A DNA stretch of 64,000 nucleotides, taken from an uncultured Brevibacillus sp. (GTDB lineage: Bacteria; Bacillota; Bacilli; Brevibacillales; Brevibacillaceae). The stretch lies in contig NZ_CANMZW010000007.1 of assembly GCF_947502445.1 (NCBI RefSeq), forward strand, positions 1 through 64,000, in the 5' to 3' direction. The notes beneath the pieces are model-generated. The model had not been told where the DNA came from, searched no databases, and was given only the letters and a program-made list of their open reading frames with translations. Position numbers and translations under genes: made by a program. The first letter of the stretch is position 1, and each line of letters opens with the position of its first letter. Positions 1-7,115 of the stretch are shown piece after piece.

Positions 1-303
1 TACCTGAATCAGGGGTGTTGCCTGAATCAGGAGTATTACCTGAATCAGGAGTATTACCTGAATCAGGAGTATTCCCTGAATCAGGGGTGTTGCCTGAATC
101 AGGGGTGTTACCTGAATCAGGGGTGTTGCCTGAATCAGGGGTGTTACCTGAATCAGGGGTGTTGCCTGAATCAGGAGTATTACCTGAATCAGGAGTATTA
201 CCTGAATCAGGAGTATTCCCTAAATCAGGGGTGTTGCCTGAATCAGGGGTGTTGCCTGAATCAGGGGTGTTGCCTGAATCAGGGGTGTTGCCTGAATCAG
301 GTG
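1..303. repeat. 18-bp tandem repeat, about 17 units
   Basis: An 18-bp unit (core CCTGAATCAGG on the plus strand) is repeated head to tail without spacers, in frame with the minus-strand gene. Two synonymous versions of the linker (ggggtgtt and ggagtatt) occur in blocks. This is what local duplication or gene conversion would give, and repeat number is likely to vary between strains. Because each unit is a multiple of three, copy-number change alters stalk length without breaking the frame. Confidence 0.95.
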
Positions 304-469
304 TAGCCCCAGCGTTATCATCTTGCGTTCCCGTGCCATCGTCTATTCCGTTCGGATCTGTCACGCCAATTGAATCGTTTGTTTCTGCGTGTGAAGTAGG
401 TAATAAACCGGAAAAGCTCTGCATGATCAGCAAGAGGGCAAAAACAAGCAAACTTAACTTCTTTTTCAT
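1..469 (-). CDS. Secreted repeat protein, probable sortase substrate (partial, runs off window start)
   Basis: The start codon is at 469, preceded by AGGAGGAGCTT. The product opens with a signal peptide (MKKKLSLLVFALLLIMQSF, then a hydrophobic stretch ending near SHAET), followed by about 35 Asp/Asn/Gly-rich residues and then roughly 17 copies of the hexapeptide GNTPDS up to the window edge. One copy has Leu in place of Ser. The C-terminus lies outside the window, so no LPXTG-type sorting signal can be checked. The gene lies 60 bp downstream of a class D sortase gene in the same direction, so I infer a wall-anchored stalk protein processed by that sortase. 'Processed acidic surface protein', a known partner of class D sortases, is a possible family but is not proven here. 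Confidence 0.8.
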   Translation of the reverse strand, partial: MKKKLSLLVFALLLIMQSFSGLLPTSHAETNDSIGVTDPNGIDDGTGTQDDNAGATPDSGNTPDSGNTPDSGNTPDSGNTPDLGNTPDSGNTPDSGNTPDSGNTPDSGNTPDSGNTPDSGNTPDSGNTPDSGNTPDSGNTPDSGNTPDSGNTPDSG

Positions 470-529
470 AAGCTCCTCCTGTTTTCAATTAAAACTAACA
501 AATGTGCTTGCTATTGATAGGTTCTATCC

Positions 530-1138
530 CTAGCTTTTTGGTTTTAATTTTGCCTGCACGATCAATCTATCCACAGGATCTTTTGATCCGACTGGCGTAC
601 AGGTGACCAACGTGAGAAGAGGCTCCTTTTTATCAGAGAGGACCTCAACCTCAGTACGGTTTACGACAAACGTCTCCACAACGACAAATTCGTATGTATC
701 TGTTTTTGTCCTTATCTCGATTTCATCGCTAGGAGCCAGCTCATCCAGCCGATTAAATTGTTTGCCATAGGCAATAGCCCGATGTCCCGCCAAACCAACG
801 TTGTTCTTGCCAAATTGTTTTTCTTTCTCAATCATGCCGACACCCTTGCCGAGCACAGCCTCACCAGAGCCTTCAAAAATCATCATTTGCAAATCGATTT
901 TTGGAATCCGGATGACGCCTCGTGCTCCATCTAATAGAGTGAGCTGCTCGGGGGCCGGCGGAATTGGAGCTATATCAGTTGTCGGTATAGCTTCCACCTG
1001 CTCGCTTATGGTTCCTAACTGTTCGAAAGCCTCAATCAATTGCTGCTGCTTAGCGTCTGAAGCCCTCTTTTCGATCTGAGGATAGGAGAGTAGGAGTATT
1101 CCGATCAGTATAAATCCGATGCTCCATGCAATTCGCAT
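530..1138 (-). CDS. Class D sortase
   Basis: A 202-residue membrane-anchored transpeptidase that would cleave a C-terminal sorting motif and join the protein to the wall or another acceptor. An N-terminal transmembrane anchor (residues about 4-20) precedes a linker and the sortase beta-barrel. The catalytic triad is visible: His119 in GLAGHR, Cys180 in TLVTC, and Arg191 in DRLIV. The length and the TLVTCTP context fit class D. The start at 1138 follows a GGGGG-type ribosome site. It is the first gene of a minus-strand pair with the GNTPDS-repeat protein, its likely substrate. Confidence 0.9.
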   Translation of the reverse strand: MRIAWSIGFILIGILLLSYPQIEKRASDAKQQQLIEAFEQLGTISEQVEAIPTTDIAPIPPAPEQLTLLDGARGVIRIPKIDLQMMIFEGSGEAVLGKGVGMIEKEKQFGKNNVGLAGHRAIAYGKQFNRLDELAPSDEIEIRTKTDTYEFVVVETFVVNRTEVEVLSDKKEPLLTLVTCTPVGSKDPVDRLIVQAKLKPKS

Positions 1139-1326
1139 TCTACAATCCCCCCTATGCTAGCTTTGTTTTTGATCACTTCTCCTCTCTTATCTCCCCTAGA
1201 TTTTGAGTGAATGAAAATATCACGGCATGTTCTCTATGCCATAGCTGTTTGTGTAAGTATCAACGCCCCTACGGATACTCGTCCTAATGAAGAATGAGAG
1301 ATGCCGACCACCAGTGTACGAAATCG

Positions 1327-1347
1327 TTCTGAACAACTTCTGAACAA
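1327..1347. promoter_or_regulatory. Direct repeat TTCTGAACAA x2, 11-bp period
   Basis: Two identical TTCTGAACAA decamers start exactly 11 bp apart in the 357-bp gap upstream of the sortase gene. An 11-bp direct repeat is the usual spacing for OmpR/PhoB-family response regulators. It could control the sortase/surface-protein operon, but no matching regulator is identified. Apart from this and the terminator at 1432-1470, I see nothing definite between 1139 and 1495. Confidence 0.4.
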
Positions 1348-1431
1348 TTTCGACAACAAAATGAAGAAAACACGGGAATTTTGGTAAGAAGCAAAGGAGA
1401 TTAGGAAGAGGGAAAGTCAGGTATGTTACAT

Positions 1432-1470
1432 GAAAAAAGACTACCTACGGTGAATACCGCATGTAGTCTT
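1432..1470 (-). terminator. Rho-independent terminator after the YHYH gene
   Basis: On the minus strand, AAGACTAC pairs with GTAGTCTT around an inner CGGT/ACCG stem, followed by a run of T. It lies about 25 bp past the stop of the YHYH/SH3 gene. Confidence 0.85.
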
Positions 1471-1495
1471 GATTGATATATAAACAAAAAAGAGA

Positions 1496-2137
1496 TCAAT
1501 AGGCTACTGACTTGGAAACGAAGCCAACGAGTATTTTTCCGTTTGCATCTTTCGTTGAACCAAAGTACCAGTCGCCACTCTCTCCAACGACTTGAACCAA
1601 GGTATCTTTGGCAGCAAAGCCCCTACCCGTACTTTGAGAGGAGGCTGTGGAGAAGAAATACCCCTTCTCAGCTTGAATTTTTACAGTCTTGGGAGTAATC
1701 GGAGTATACGTAACAAGTAAACTTTTCGACACAAAGCCTTGATCAATCGATGCATAATCTGGATGGTTTCCTGAGTCCTTGATTTCAAAGCCGTACCACA
1801 ACGTTGCAGCGATTGAGGAATCAATGACAGGGGAAGCGAGTACATTTGCATGATCTACAGCGATAATGACTTTCTTCTGGACAACAGGAGAGGCTTGTGG
1901 CTTCGCTTTTGGAGCCGAAGTCTTAGGGGGAGAGGATGTCGTACGAGTGCTCGTTGAAGAACCTCCACCGCCATTATGGTAGTGATACTGTCCATACTGT
2001 AAGCCCCATTTTTCACAATTGGTGCGACAGGTGTGACCACCGTTTGCGTCTGTTCTACCAGGATGAGCATCAATCGTTTGAAAAGGTAAAAAGAAAAGAG
2101 CAAGCATAAGTACAAAAAAGCTGATAAATCTTTTCAT
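1496..2137 (-). CDS. Secreted YHYH-domain protein with two SH3-like domains
   Basis: Starting at 2137, which has AAGGAGGATAGCT upstream, the product is 213 residues; the frame stays open further upstream, but no other start has a ribosome site. A signal peptide (MKRFISFFVLMLALFFLPFQ) is followed by a YHYH domain with conserved HPGRTDANGGH, two cysteines and GQYHYHNGG, a likely metal-binding module. A Ser/Thr/Pro linker and two bacterial SH3-like repeats follow (about residues 95-145 and 150-213), which usually bind cell wall. Single gene with its own terminator; exact role unknown. Confidence 0.8.
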   Translation of the reverse strand: MKRFISFFVLMLALFFLPFQTIDAHPGRTDANGGHTCRTNCEKWGLQYGQYHYHNGGGGSSTSTRTTSSPPKTSAPKAKPQASPVVQKKVIIAVDHANVLASPVIDSSIAATLWYGFEIKDSGNHPDYASIDQGFVSKSLLVTYTPITPKTVKIQAEKGYFFSTASSQSTGRGFAAKDTLVQVVGESGDWYFGSTKDANGKILVGFVSKSVAY

Positions 2138-2220
2138 AGCTATCCTCCTTAGATAAGATATCCATCGATTATACCAATGTGATCCATTTTTGTAAGTAAT
2201 TTCGAGTAGATAGAAGAGAA

Positions 2221-2272
2221 AAAAGGAAAAGCTCCCGTAGCGAGTGAGTACACCCTCGTTACATGGAGCTTT
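2221..2272 (-). terminator. Rho-independent terminator of the divergent membrane operon
   Basis: AAAGCTCC pairs with GGAGCTTTT across a GTAACGAGGGTG/CACTCGCTAC stem, with T-rich sequence following on the minus strand. It begins immediately after the stop codon at 2277. Confidence 0.85.
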
Positions 2273-2276
2273 GCTT

Positions 2277-4028
2277 TTATGGAGCTGGCTGTGGTGCACG
2301 AATCCAGCCTTCTTTGCCATTCAATTGAATTTGGTACCAGCCATTCATATCAGTCACTACTTGAATGGAGCTATCTGATGAGATTTGGCCAATTTTTTCG
2401 TATTCTTCTCCAGGACCTCCGTAAACCGCGATTTGGTATGGCTTTTGCCCATTCTGCTCGGTTTGACTAACAGGAGGTAGGTCCGGGGGATAATCATTCT
2501 CCCCAGATTCCTCTGGCGTAGTGGTTTCCTCTATATGGGCAATCTTTTGGTCGTATACCAATCCTGTCTCATCGAGTACGAATGAGGCGAATTCCTGCTC
2601 GCCTTTGCCAACGGCATTTTTGATGAGGATGTGTGTAGAGTCTATGATTGAAAACTCGTCCGCCTCAATCGAAAAACGTTTATGAATCACATTCTCAGAT
2701 AGAGCTGGCAGCAAGCCTGTGAAAGAAACAGGACGTTCCTTGCCAGCAGCCTCAATCATGATGAGGGGAGCATCTTTTTCTCCTAGCTTATCCGAAATGC
2801 TGATTTTTGCTGACTTCATGTCCACATTTTCTAAGCCCACTTCCAAGTAAGCCACAGAGTCATCTTCTTTTTTGGCTGCAAAATAAAGTCGTTGCTCAGA
2901 TTCCTCTAGTCCAAAAGCGTACACCTGGGCACCCCAACGAGCAGTTCCAGAGCGGACGGAGCGGAATTTTTTATCTGGGTACTTTACTTCGAGCAGACGT
3001 GTTGGATCATAAACGAGCCAGCTTTCCTCAGCAGTCGTAATCAGTGCCCCAGTATCCATGAGCGCGTTCAGTTCCTGATATAGCTCAATAGCCTTGGAAA
3101 ATTGGCGCGACTGGATGTACTGCTCTGCTTGCTTGACTCGGCTTTCTAGATGGCGAGTAATCGCGGCAAGTACTGCGGAATCCCGGGGCAGCACGTCCTC
3201 GATCTTTCGATATGCAATCGACTGGGAAATAAAGGCACTTAGATCTTTTTGGCGAATAGATAAATTGATCTCGCTCTGTGCAAATCGTTCCAGCCCTGTA
3301 AACAGCCAATCTGCCTTGACCCCAATTTCCCGGTACATGCGCAAGCTTTTGGCTGTACGTGCGACTACCTCATCAAAAGGGGCAGAAGCTGTCAAATTAC
3401 GCAGCTTGGTTTTTTCATATTGCTGGAATAGGTCAGCAAGCTCACTTTGTTTTTGCTTTGCGCCACCAAAATATTCGTCCGGGATGGTTACGAGCGTACG
3501 AATAAACGTCTCGTTCTCATATGACTGTTGTGTCAAATTTTCTTTGGACTGATCTTTGGCTTCTTGAAGAGCGCGATGATAGTAGTCGGCCCATTCTTTT
3601 TCTATGCCAAGGTGGCTCGACAGCTGCTCAAAAAATGCAGTCTGTTCTCCTGGCTGCTTGTTATTCTTACGCATGTTCTGATAGAGCTCATACGTTTCTA
3701 GCACTTGCGCGTCCTGATTTTCCGAAATCGCTGATCGTGCTTGAAGTTGAATCGATTCAAGCTCCTGGCGTGTAGCTGTAAGTCCATGCATCAACGAATT
3801 CCACTGCTCGTCGCCATATGAAAGCACCGTGATGTCATCTGCCTTGGCAAACAGCTCCTCTGCTTTGATCAGGTCATGGGAGGAATAGTACGCTTGCGCC
3901 TGTTTATACAGGTTGACTTTTTTATAGCAGAGGCCTACCTTTACCAAAACCGCGACGACGGCAATCGAGCAAAGCACGAGCAAAGCATTTCGGACCCAGA
4001 GCGATTTTTGATAGGAAGAGATAATCAT
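2277..4028 (-). CDS. Single-pass membrane protein with C-terminal SH3 domain (companion of the vWA/tubulin locus)
   Basis: 583 residues from the ATG at 4028, chosen because AAGGAG lies 9 bases upstream; a GTG at 4046 overlapping the previous stop is an alternative. One transmembrane segment (about residues 12-32) precedes a long helical, tetratricopeptide-like region (to about 330), a beta-rich segment, and a C-terminal SH3-like domain with the pattern GPGEEYEKIG...GWYQIQLNGKEGWI. The order predicts a short cytoplasmic N-terminus and a large external part that could contact wall. It is the last gene of a three-gene operon divergent from the vWA/tubulin/GTPase operon. Family not recognised. 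Confidence 0.75.
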   Translation of the reverse strand: MIISSYQKSLWVRNALLVLCSIAVVAVLVKVGLCYKKVNLYKQAQAYYSSHDLIKAEELFAKADDITVLSYGDEQWNSLMHGLTATRQELESIQLQARSAISENQDAQVLETYELYQNMRKNNKQPGEQTAFFEQLSSHLGIEKEWADYYHRALQEAKDQSKENLTQQSYENETFIRTLVTIPDEYFGGAKQKQSELADLFQQYEKTKLRNLTASAPFDEVVARTAKSLRMYREIGVKADWLFTGLERFAQSEINLSIRQKDLSAFISQSIAYRKIEDVLPRDSAVLAAITRHLESRVKQAEQYIQSRQFSKAIELYQELNALMDTGALITTAEESWLVYDPTRLLEVKYPDKKFRSVRSGTARWGAQVYAFGLEESEQRLYFAAKKEDDSVAYLEVGLENVDMKSAKISISDKLGEKDAPLIMIEAAGKERPVSFTGLLPALSENVIHKRFSIEADEFSIIDSTHILIKNAVGKGEQEFASFVLDETGLVYDQKIAHIEETTTPEESGENDYPPDLPPVSQTEQNGQKPYQIAVYGGPGEEYEKIGQISSDSSIQVVTDMNGWYQIQLNGKEGWIRAPQPAP

Positions 4029-4042
4029 CAGAGGCGGCTCCT

Positions 4043-4978
4043 TCACAGTACTCCTTTAAAGTCAGGATCAAAGGCGTAGTGGGTATCCACGCGCTGTTTC
4101 ACAGCTTCATAGAGTCGATCCCAGCCCTCGTGACGGTTCGTACTTACCATCTTTGCCAGTCGCAGCAGTCGCTCACGCGGCAAATAATCGATAAACTCGA
4201 TGATCAGATCTTGATACTGCTCGATATACGTTTTCATGCGCAGGGCAGCACCGGCTACTTGTCCAATGAGCTGCTCACCGTTTTCCAAAAGCAGAATCTG
4301 AGCTTTGTAGCGCTTCACATAATCAAGCACTGCTTTTTTGACGAGCCATGGCTGCACCTTGATCACTTCGCGCAAATACTCCATGAAATCCTTGTCATAC
4401 GTCTTCGGGATCAGCGTATCCAGCTCCAGCTCCATGTCCTTACGCAGCACATAGTGGTTCAAAAACATGATTTTGCGAATTTTGATCGTATCCGATTCGA
4501 TGAAATGCCCAATTTCTCTTGTTTTTTCATAAGCATCCTTGATCCGTTCGGCCTTTACATCTGCGCCGATATCTTCGAGATGATGCACGAGCGACTGTTT
4601 AATCGTCTCTCTCTCTGATGTAAGGAAGCGGATAAATTGCGCGTCTTTTTCATAGGAGCCAAGCCTTTTTTGGATGACAAAAAACAGAGTAAACAAGAGA
4701 GCTCCAATCCCGAATGCGAGAGCGAGCTGCAAGACCGTATCAGCAGCGAGGATGGCAAGACAAACGAATAATCCGAGCAAAAGAAAACGAGTCTGCACAT
4801 GGCGACGTGCCACTGTTGTCGAAAGCTGTCGGATTGGGGTATATGCCCTCCCGCAATTCTTGCAATGTGTATCCCATAAAACATGGTAGGTATGGCATCT
4901 CTTGCAGCCTTGTATGCGTTCAAACGTATGGGCAGTCTTACGGGTTTTGCGAAATTGGACACCGATTCTTTTTCTCAT
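4043..4978 (-). CDS. Zinc-ribbon membrane protein
   Basis: 311 residues. An N-terminal zinc ribbon uses Cys25, Cys28, Cys39 and Cys42 (CKRC...CKNCGR). Two closely spaced transmembrane helices follow (about residues 64-80 and 84-105), then a roughly 200-residue mostly helical domain facing the cytoplasm. The start overlaps the previous gene's stop by four bases (ATGA), so the two are translationally coupled. The ribbon resembles the one in the GTPase of the divergent operon, which hints at a shared partner. No catalytic motif is visible. Confidence 0.75.
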   Translation of the reverse strand: MRKRIGVQFRKTRKTAHTFERIQGCKRCHTYHVLWDTHCKNCGRAYTPIRQLSTTVARRHVQTRFLLLGLFVCLAILAADTVLQLALAFGIGALLFTLFFVIQKRLGSYEKDAQFIRFLTSERETIKQSLVHHLEDIGADVKAERIKDAYEKTREIGHFIESDTIKIRKIMFLNHYVLRKDMELELDTLIPKTYDKDFMEYLREVIKVQPWLVKKAVLDYVKRYKAQILLLENGEQLIGQVAGAALRMKTYIEQYQDLIIEFIDYLPRERLLRLAKMVSTNRHEGWDRLYEAVKQRVDTHYAFDPDFKGVL

Positions 4979-5124
4979 GGCCGATCCCTCTTTTCATTCA
5001 AAAGGACATGAAGATGCTGATCGATTTCGGCATTGGAGAGATTGCGCCTTTTCAGTCGAAGCAGCTTAAAGAAGCGGATGGCTACTAGTACGAAAGCAGC
5101 AAAAAGAAGAAAGTAAGTTAACAT
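4975..5124 (-). CDS. Small single-pass membrane protein (49 aa)
   Basis: The ATG at 5124 has TTGGGAG seven bases upstream. The 49 residues are one hydrophobic helix (LTYFLLFAAFVLVAIRFF), a basic patch (KLLRLKRR) and an acidic/polar tail. This is a typical Nout-Cin small membrane subunit. It is the first gene of the divergent operon and overlaps the zinc-ribbon gene by four bases. Function unknown. Confidence 0.65.
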   Translation of the reverse strand: MLTYFLLFAAFVLVAIRFFKLLRLKRRNLSNAEIDQHLHVLLNEKRDRP

Positions 5125-5219
5125 AAAATTTCTCCCAATTGAAAGTGTCGAAACCTGTAACAAAGAATCATGTGGTATCGTATTAGGTGTAGGGGCAATT
5201 ATCTACTTCATTTTTCGCT

Positions 5220-5257
5220 ACTATTACCCTTGAATCTAGTGGTAATAGTGGCATAGT
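5220..5257 (+). promoter_or_regulatory. Putative promoter with 9-bp inverted repeat operator in the divergent region
   Basis: ACTATTACC (5220-5228) and GGTAATAGT (5241-5249) form a perfect inverted repeat with a 12-bp spacer. A candidate promoter TTGAAT (5230-5235), 16 bp, CATAGT (5252-5257) overlaps it. No T-run follows, so it is not a terminator. Its position between the divergent operons makes it the best operator candidate for the whole locus. The -10 match is moderate. Confidence 0.45.
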
Positions 5258-5308
5258 CTTACTTTCTTTGCAATATCTCAAATACTGTGAGTAAGGGGTT
5301 TTAGTAGA

Positions 5309-7102
5309 ATGTTACGATTCCAAGTGCTGTGTCGATACGTAGTGTGTCTTGCACTGCTGATGGTTTTTGTCATCTCAGGCACCCAACTTGGTTTTGCGCA
5401 AACCAGCGGAAGCAATATGGATGCCGTACTGGTGGTGGATGTCAGCAATTCCATGACCCAGAGTGATAAAAACAAAGTCAGCAACGAAGCGATGAAAATG
5501 TTTGTCGATATGACCTCGATTCAGGCAAACAAGATTGGCGTCATCTCCTATACCGACAAGATCGAGCGAGAAAAGGCGTTGATCCAGGTCAATTCCGAGC
5601 AAGACAAGAATGATATCAAAGCATTTATCGATAGCCTGCAAAAAGGCGCGTACACCGATATTTCGGTAGGGGTAAAAGAAGCAGTGAAGATTCTGGATGC
5701 AGGGCGTGACCCGGCAAATGCGCCGATCATCGTACTCCTCGCTGACGGAAACAACTTTTTGAACAAGGCGTCCAGTCGCACACAGGCCGATTCAGATCGT
5801 GATCTGGCAGACGCAGTCAAGGTCGCGGGGTCAAAAGGATACCCGATCTATACGATTGGACTGAATGCAGACGGACAGCTAAACCGTACGACGCTCCAGC
5901 AAATTGCGGCAGACACGAACGGTAAATTTTTTGAAACAAGCACTGCGGATAAGCTCCCGCAAATATTGAGTGAAATTTTTGCCAATCATCTCAAGCTGAA
6001 GGTTGTTCCGGTGAAAAGCTTTGTCTCCAATGGTCAGACGCAGGAAGTGGCGATTTCGATACCGAACGCGAGCGTGCTGGAGGCAAATATCTCGATCATG
6101 TCGCAAAAAGCAGTAGACGTAAAGTTATTCGATCCAAGCGGTCAGGAAGTGAAATTGCCCTCTAATGAAATACGTCTTTCACGCTCAAATGCCTACACCA
6201 TGCTCAAGCTGGTTAAGCCGCAGCAAGGCGATTGGAAGCTGCAAGTAAAAGGCGTGCCAAAAGAAAAGATCGATATCAATATGATCTTTAACTACGATTT
6301 GCAATTGGAGATGGAGCCGGTAGCTGCCAAAAGCTTTAAGGCAGGAGATGCCGTTCCTGTAAAAGCAGCGCTAGTTTCAAACAGACAAAAGGTAGCAAGC
6401 CCTGATATCTACAAGCAGATGAAGGCCACCTTGCTCGTACATGACAAAACCGACAATCAAACAAATGAGATTGCCCTGAACAATACAGGCAGCGGGTTCG
6501 AAGGTAGCTTCACGATACCTGCTGACCATCAGTATGAATTGAAAGTAAAAGCGGAGGATACGAGCTTTTATCGCGAGACTCCTGCTCTGATCGTAGATGC
6601 CACCCAAGGTGCAGGTGCGGGCACAACCAAGCCACAGCCGCCAGCGACGAGTAATCCGTCCACAGAGTCGAAACCATTTCCGTGGACAACCGTAGTAGGA
6701 GGTACCGCACTTCTCATTCTATTAATTGGGGGAGGCTTGTATGCACTGTCGCTCTGGCGCAAAGCCAACAAAGGCTTCGCTGGTCAGATTGCGATCGAGA
6801 TTGTAGACGAGGATACAGGCGAAAAATCAAATCCGCAGTACAAAAAGCTGAATGCATTTAAAGGAAAGGTCAAGCTGCATCAGCTCCTGCAGCTGGCACC
6901 AGAATTTGCAGAAACGGAGAAAGTGGTCTTTTTCCCGGGGAAAAACGATACGCTAATCATCGAGAATCGTTCGAGCTGCCGGATTGAAAAAGCAGGGCGC
7001 GTGCTTGATGTCAGCCGCGGCAAGGAACTGAGGAAAAACGACCGCATCAAGATTTCTCTCACCAACGTAAACAAGTCCGTTTTTGTAGACTACATCGTCT
7101 AG
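5309..7102 (+). CDS. Extracellular vWA-domain protein with TM segment and cytoplasmic FHA-like tail
   Basis: 597 residues. A signal peptide (1-30) is followed by a von Willebrand factor A domain with an intact MIDAS: DVSNS (44-48), Thr116 in AYTDIS, and Asp146 in LLADGN. This predicts divalent-metal-dependent ligand binding outside the cell. About 200 residues of beta-sandwich follow, then a Pro/Thr-rich linker, one transmembrane helix (about 460-482) and a 110-residue cytoplasmic domain. The end of that domain (DTLIIENRSSCRIEK...LRKNDRIKI) resembles an FHA-like beta fold, though this is only pattern similarity. Start ATG follows AAGGGG. First gene of the seven-gene operon; likely the outside sensor that signals through its tail. 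Confidence 0.85.
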   Translation: MLRFQVLCRYVVCLALLMVFVISGTQLGFAQTSGSNMDAVLVVDVSNSMTQSDKNKVSNEAMKMFVDMTSIQANKIGVISYTDKIEREKALIQVNSEQDKNDIKAFIDSLQKGAYTDISVGVKEAVKILDAGRDPANAPIIVLLADGNNFLNKASSRTQADSDRDLADAVKVAGSKGYPIYTIGLNADGQLNRTTLQQIAADTNGKFFETSTADKLPQILSEIFANHLKLKVVPVKSFVSNGQTQEVAISIPNASVLEANISIMSQKAVDVKLFDPSGQEVKLPSNEIRLSRSNAYTMLKLVKPQQGDWKLQVKGVPKEKIDINMIFNYDLQLEMEPVAAKSFKAGDAVPVKAALVSNRQKVASPDIYKQMKATLLVHDKTDNQTNEIALNNTGSGFEGSFTIPADHQYELKVKAEDTSFYRETPALIVDATQGAGAGTTKPQPPATSNPSTESKPFPWTTVVGGTALLILLIGGGLYALSLWRKANKGFAGQIAIEIVDEDTGEKSNPQYKKLNAFKGKVKLHQLLQLAPEFAETEKVVFFPGKNDTLIIENRSSCRIEKAGRVLDVSRGKELRKNDRIKISLTNVNKSVFVDYIV

Positions 7103-7115
7103 GAGTGGATCCATT

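Noticed and set aside
1..303. CRISPR-like array of short repeats
   Set aside because: Units are contiguous 18-mers with no spacers and lie in frame in a gene.
15..533. Plus-strand open frame of LPESGV repeats resembling many sortase motifs
   Set aside because: It is the antisense of the GNTPDS repeat gene; it has no signal peptide or ribosome site, while the minus strand has both.
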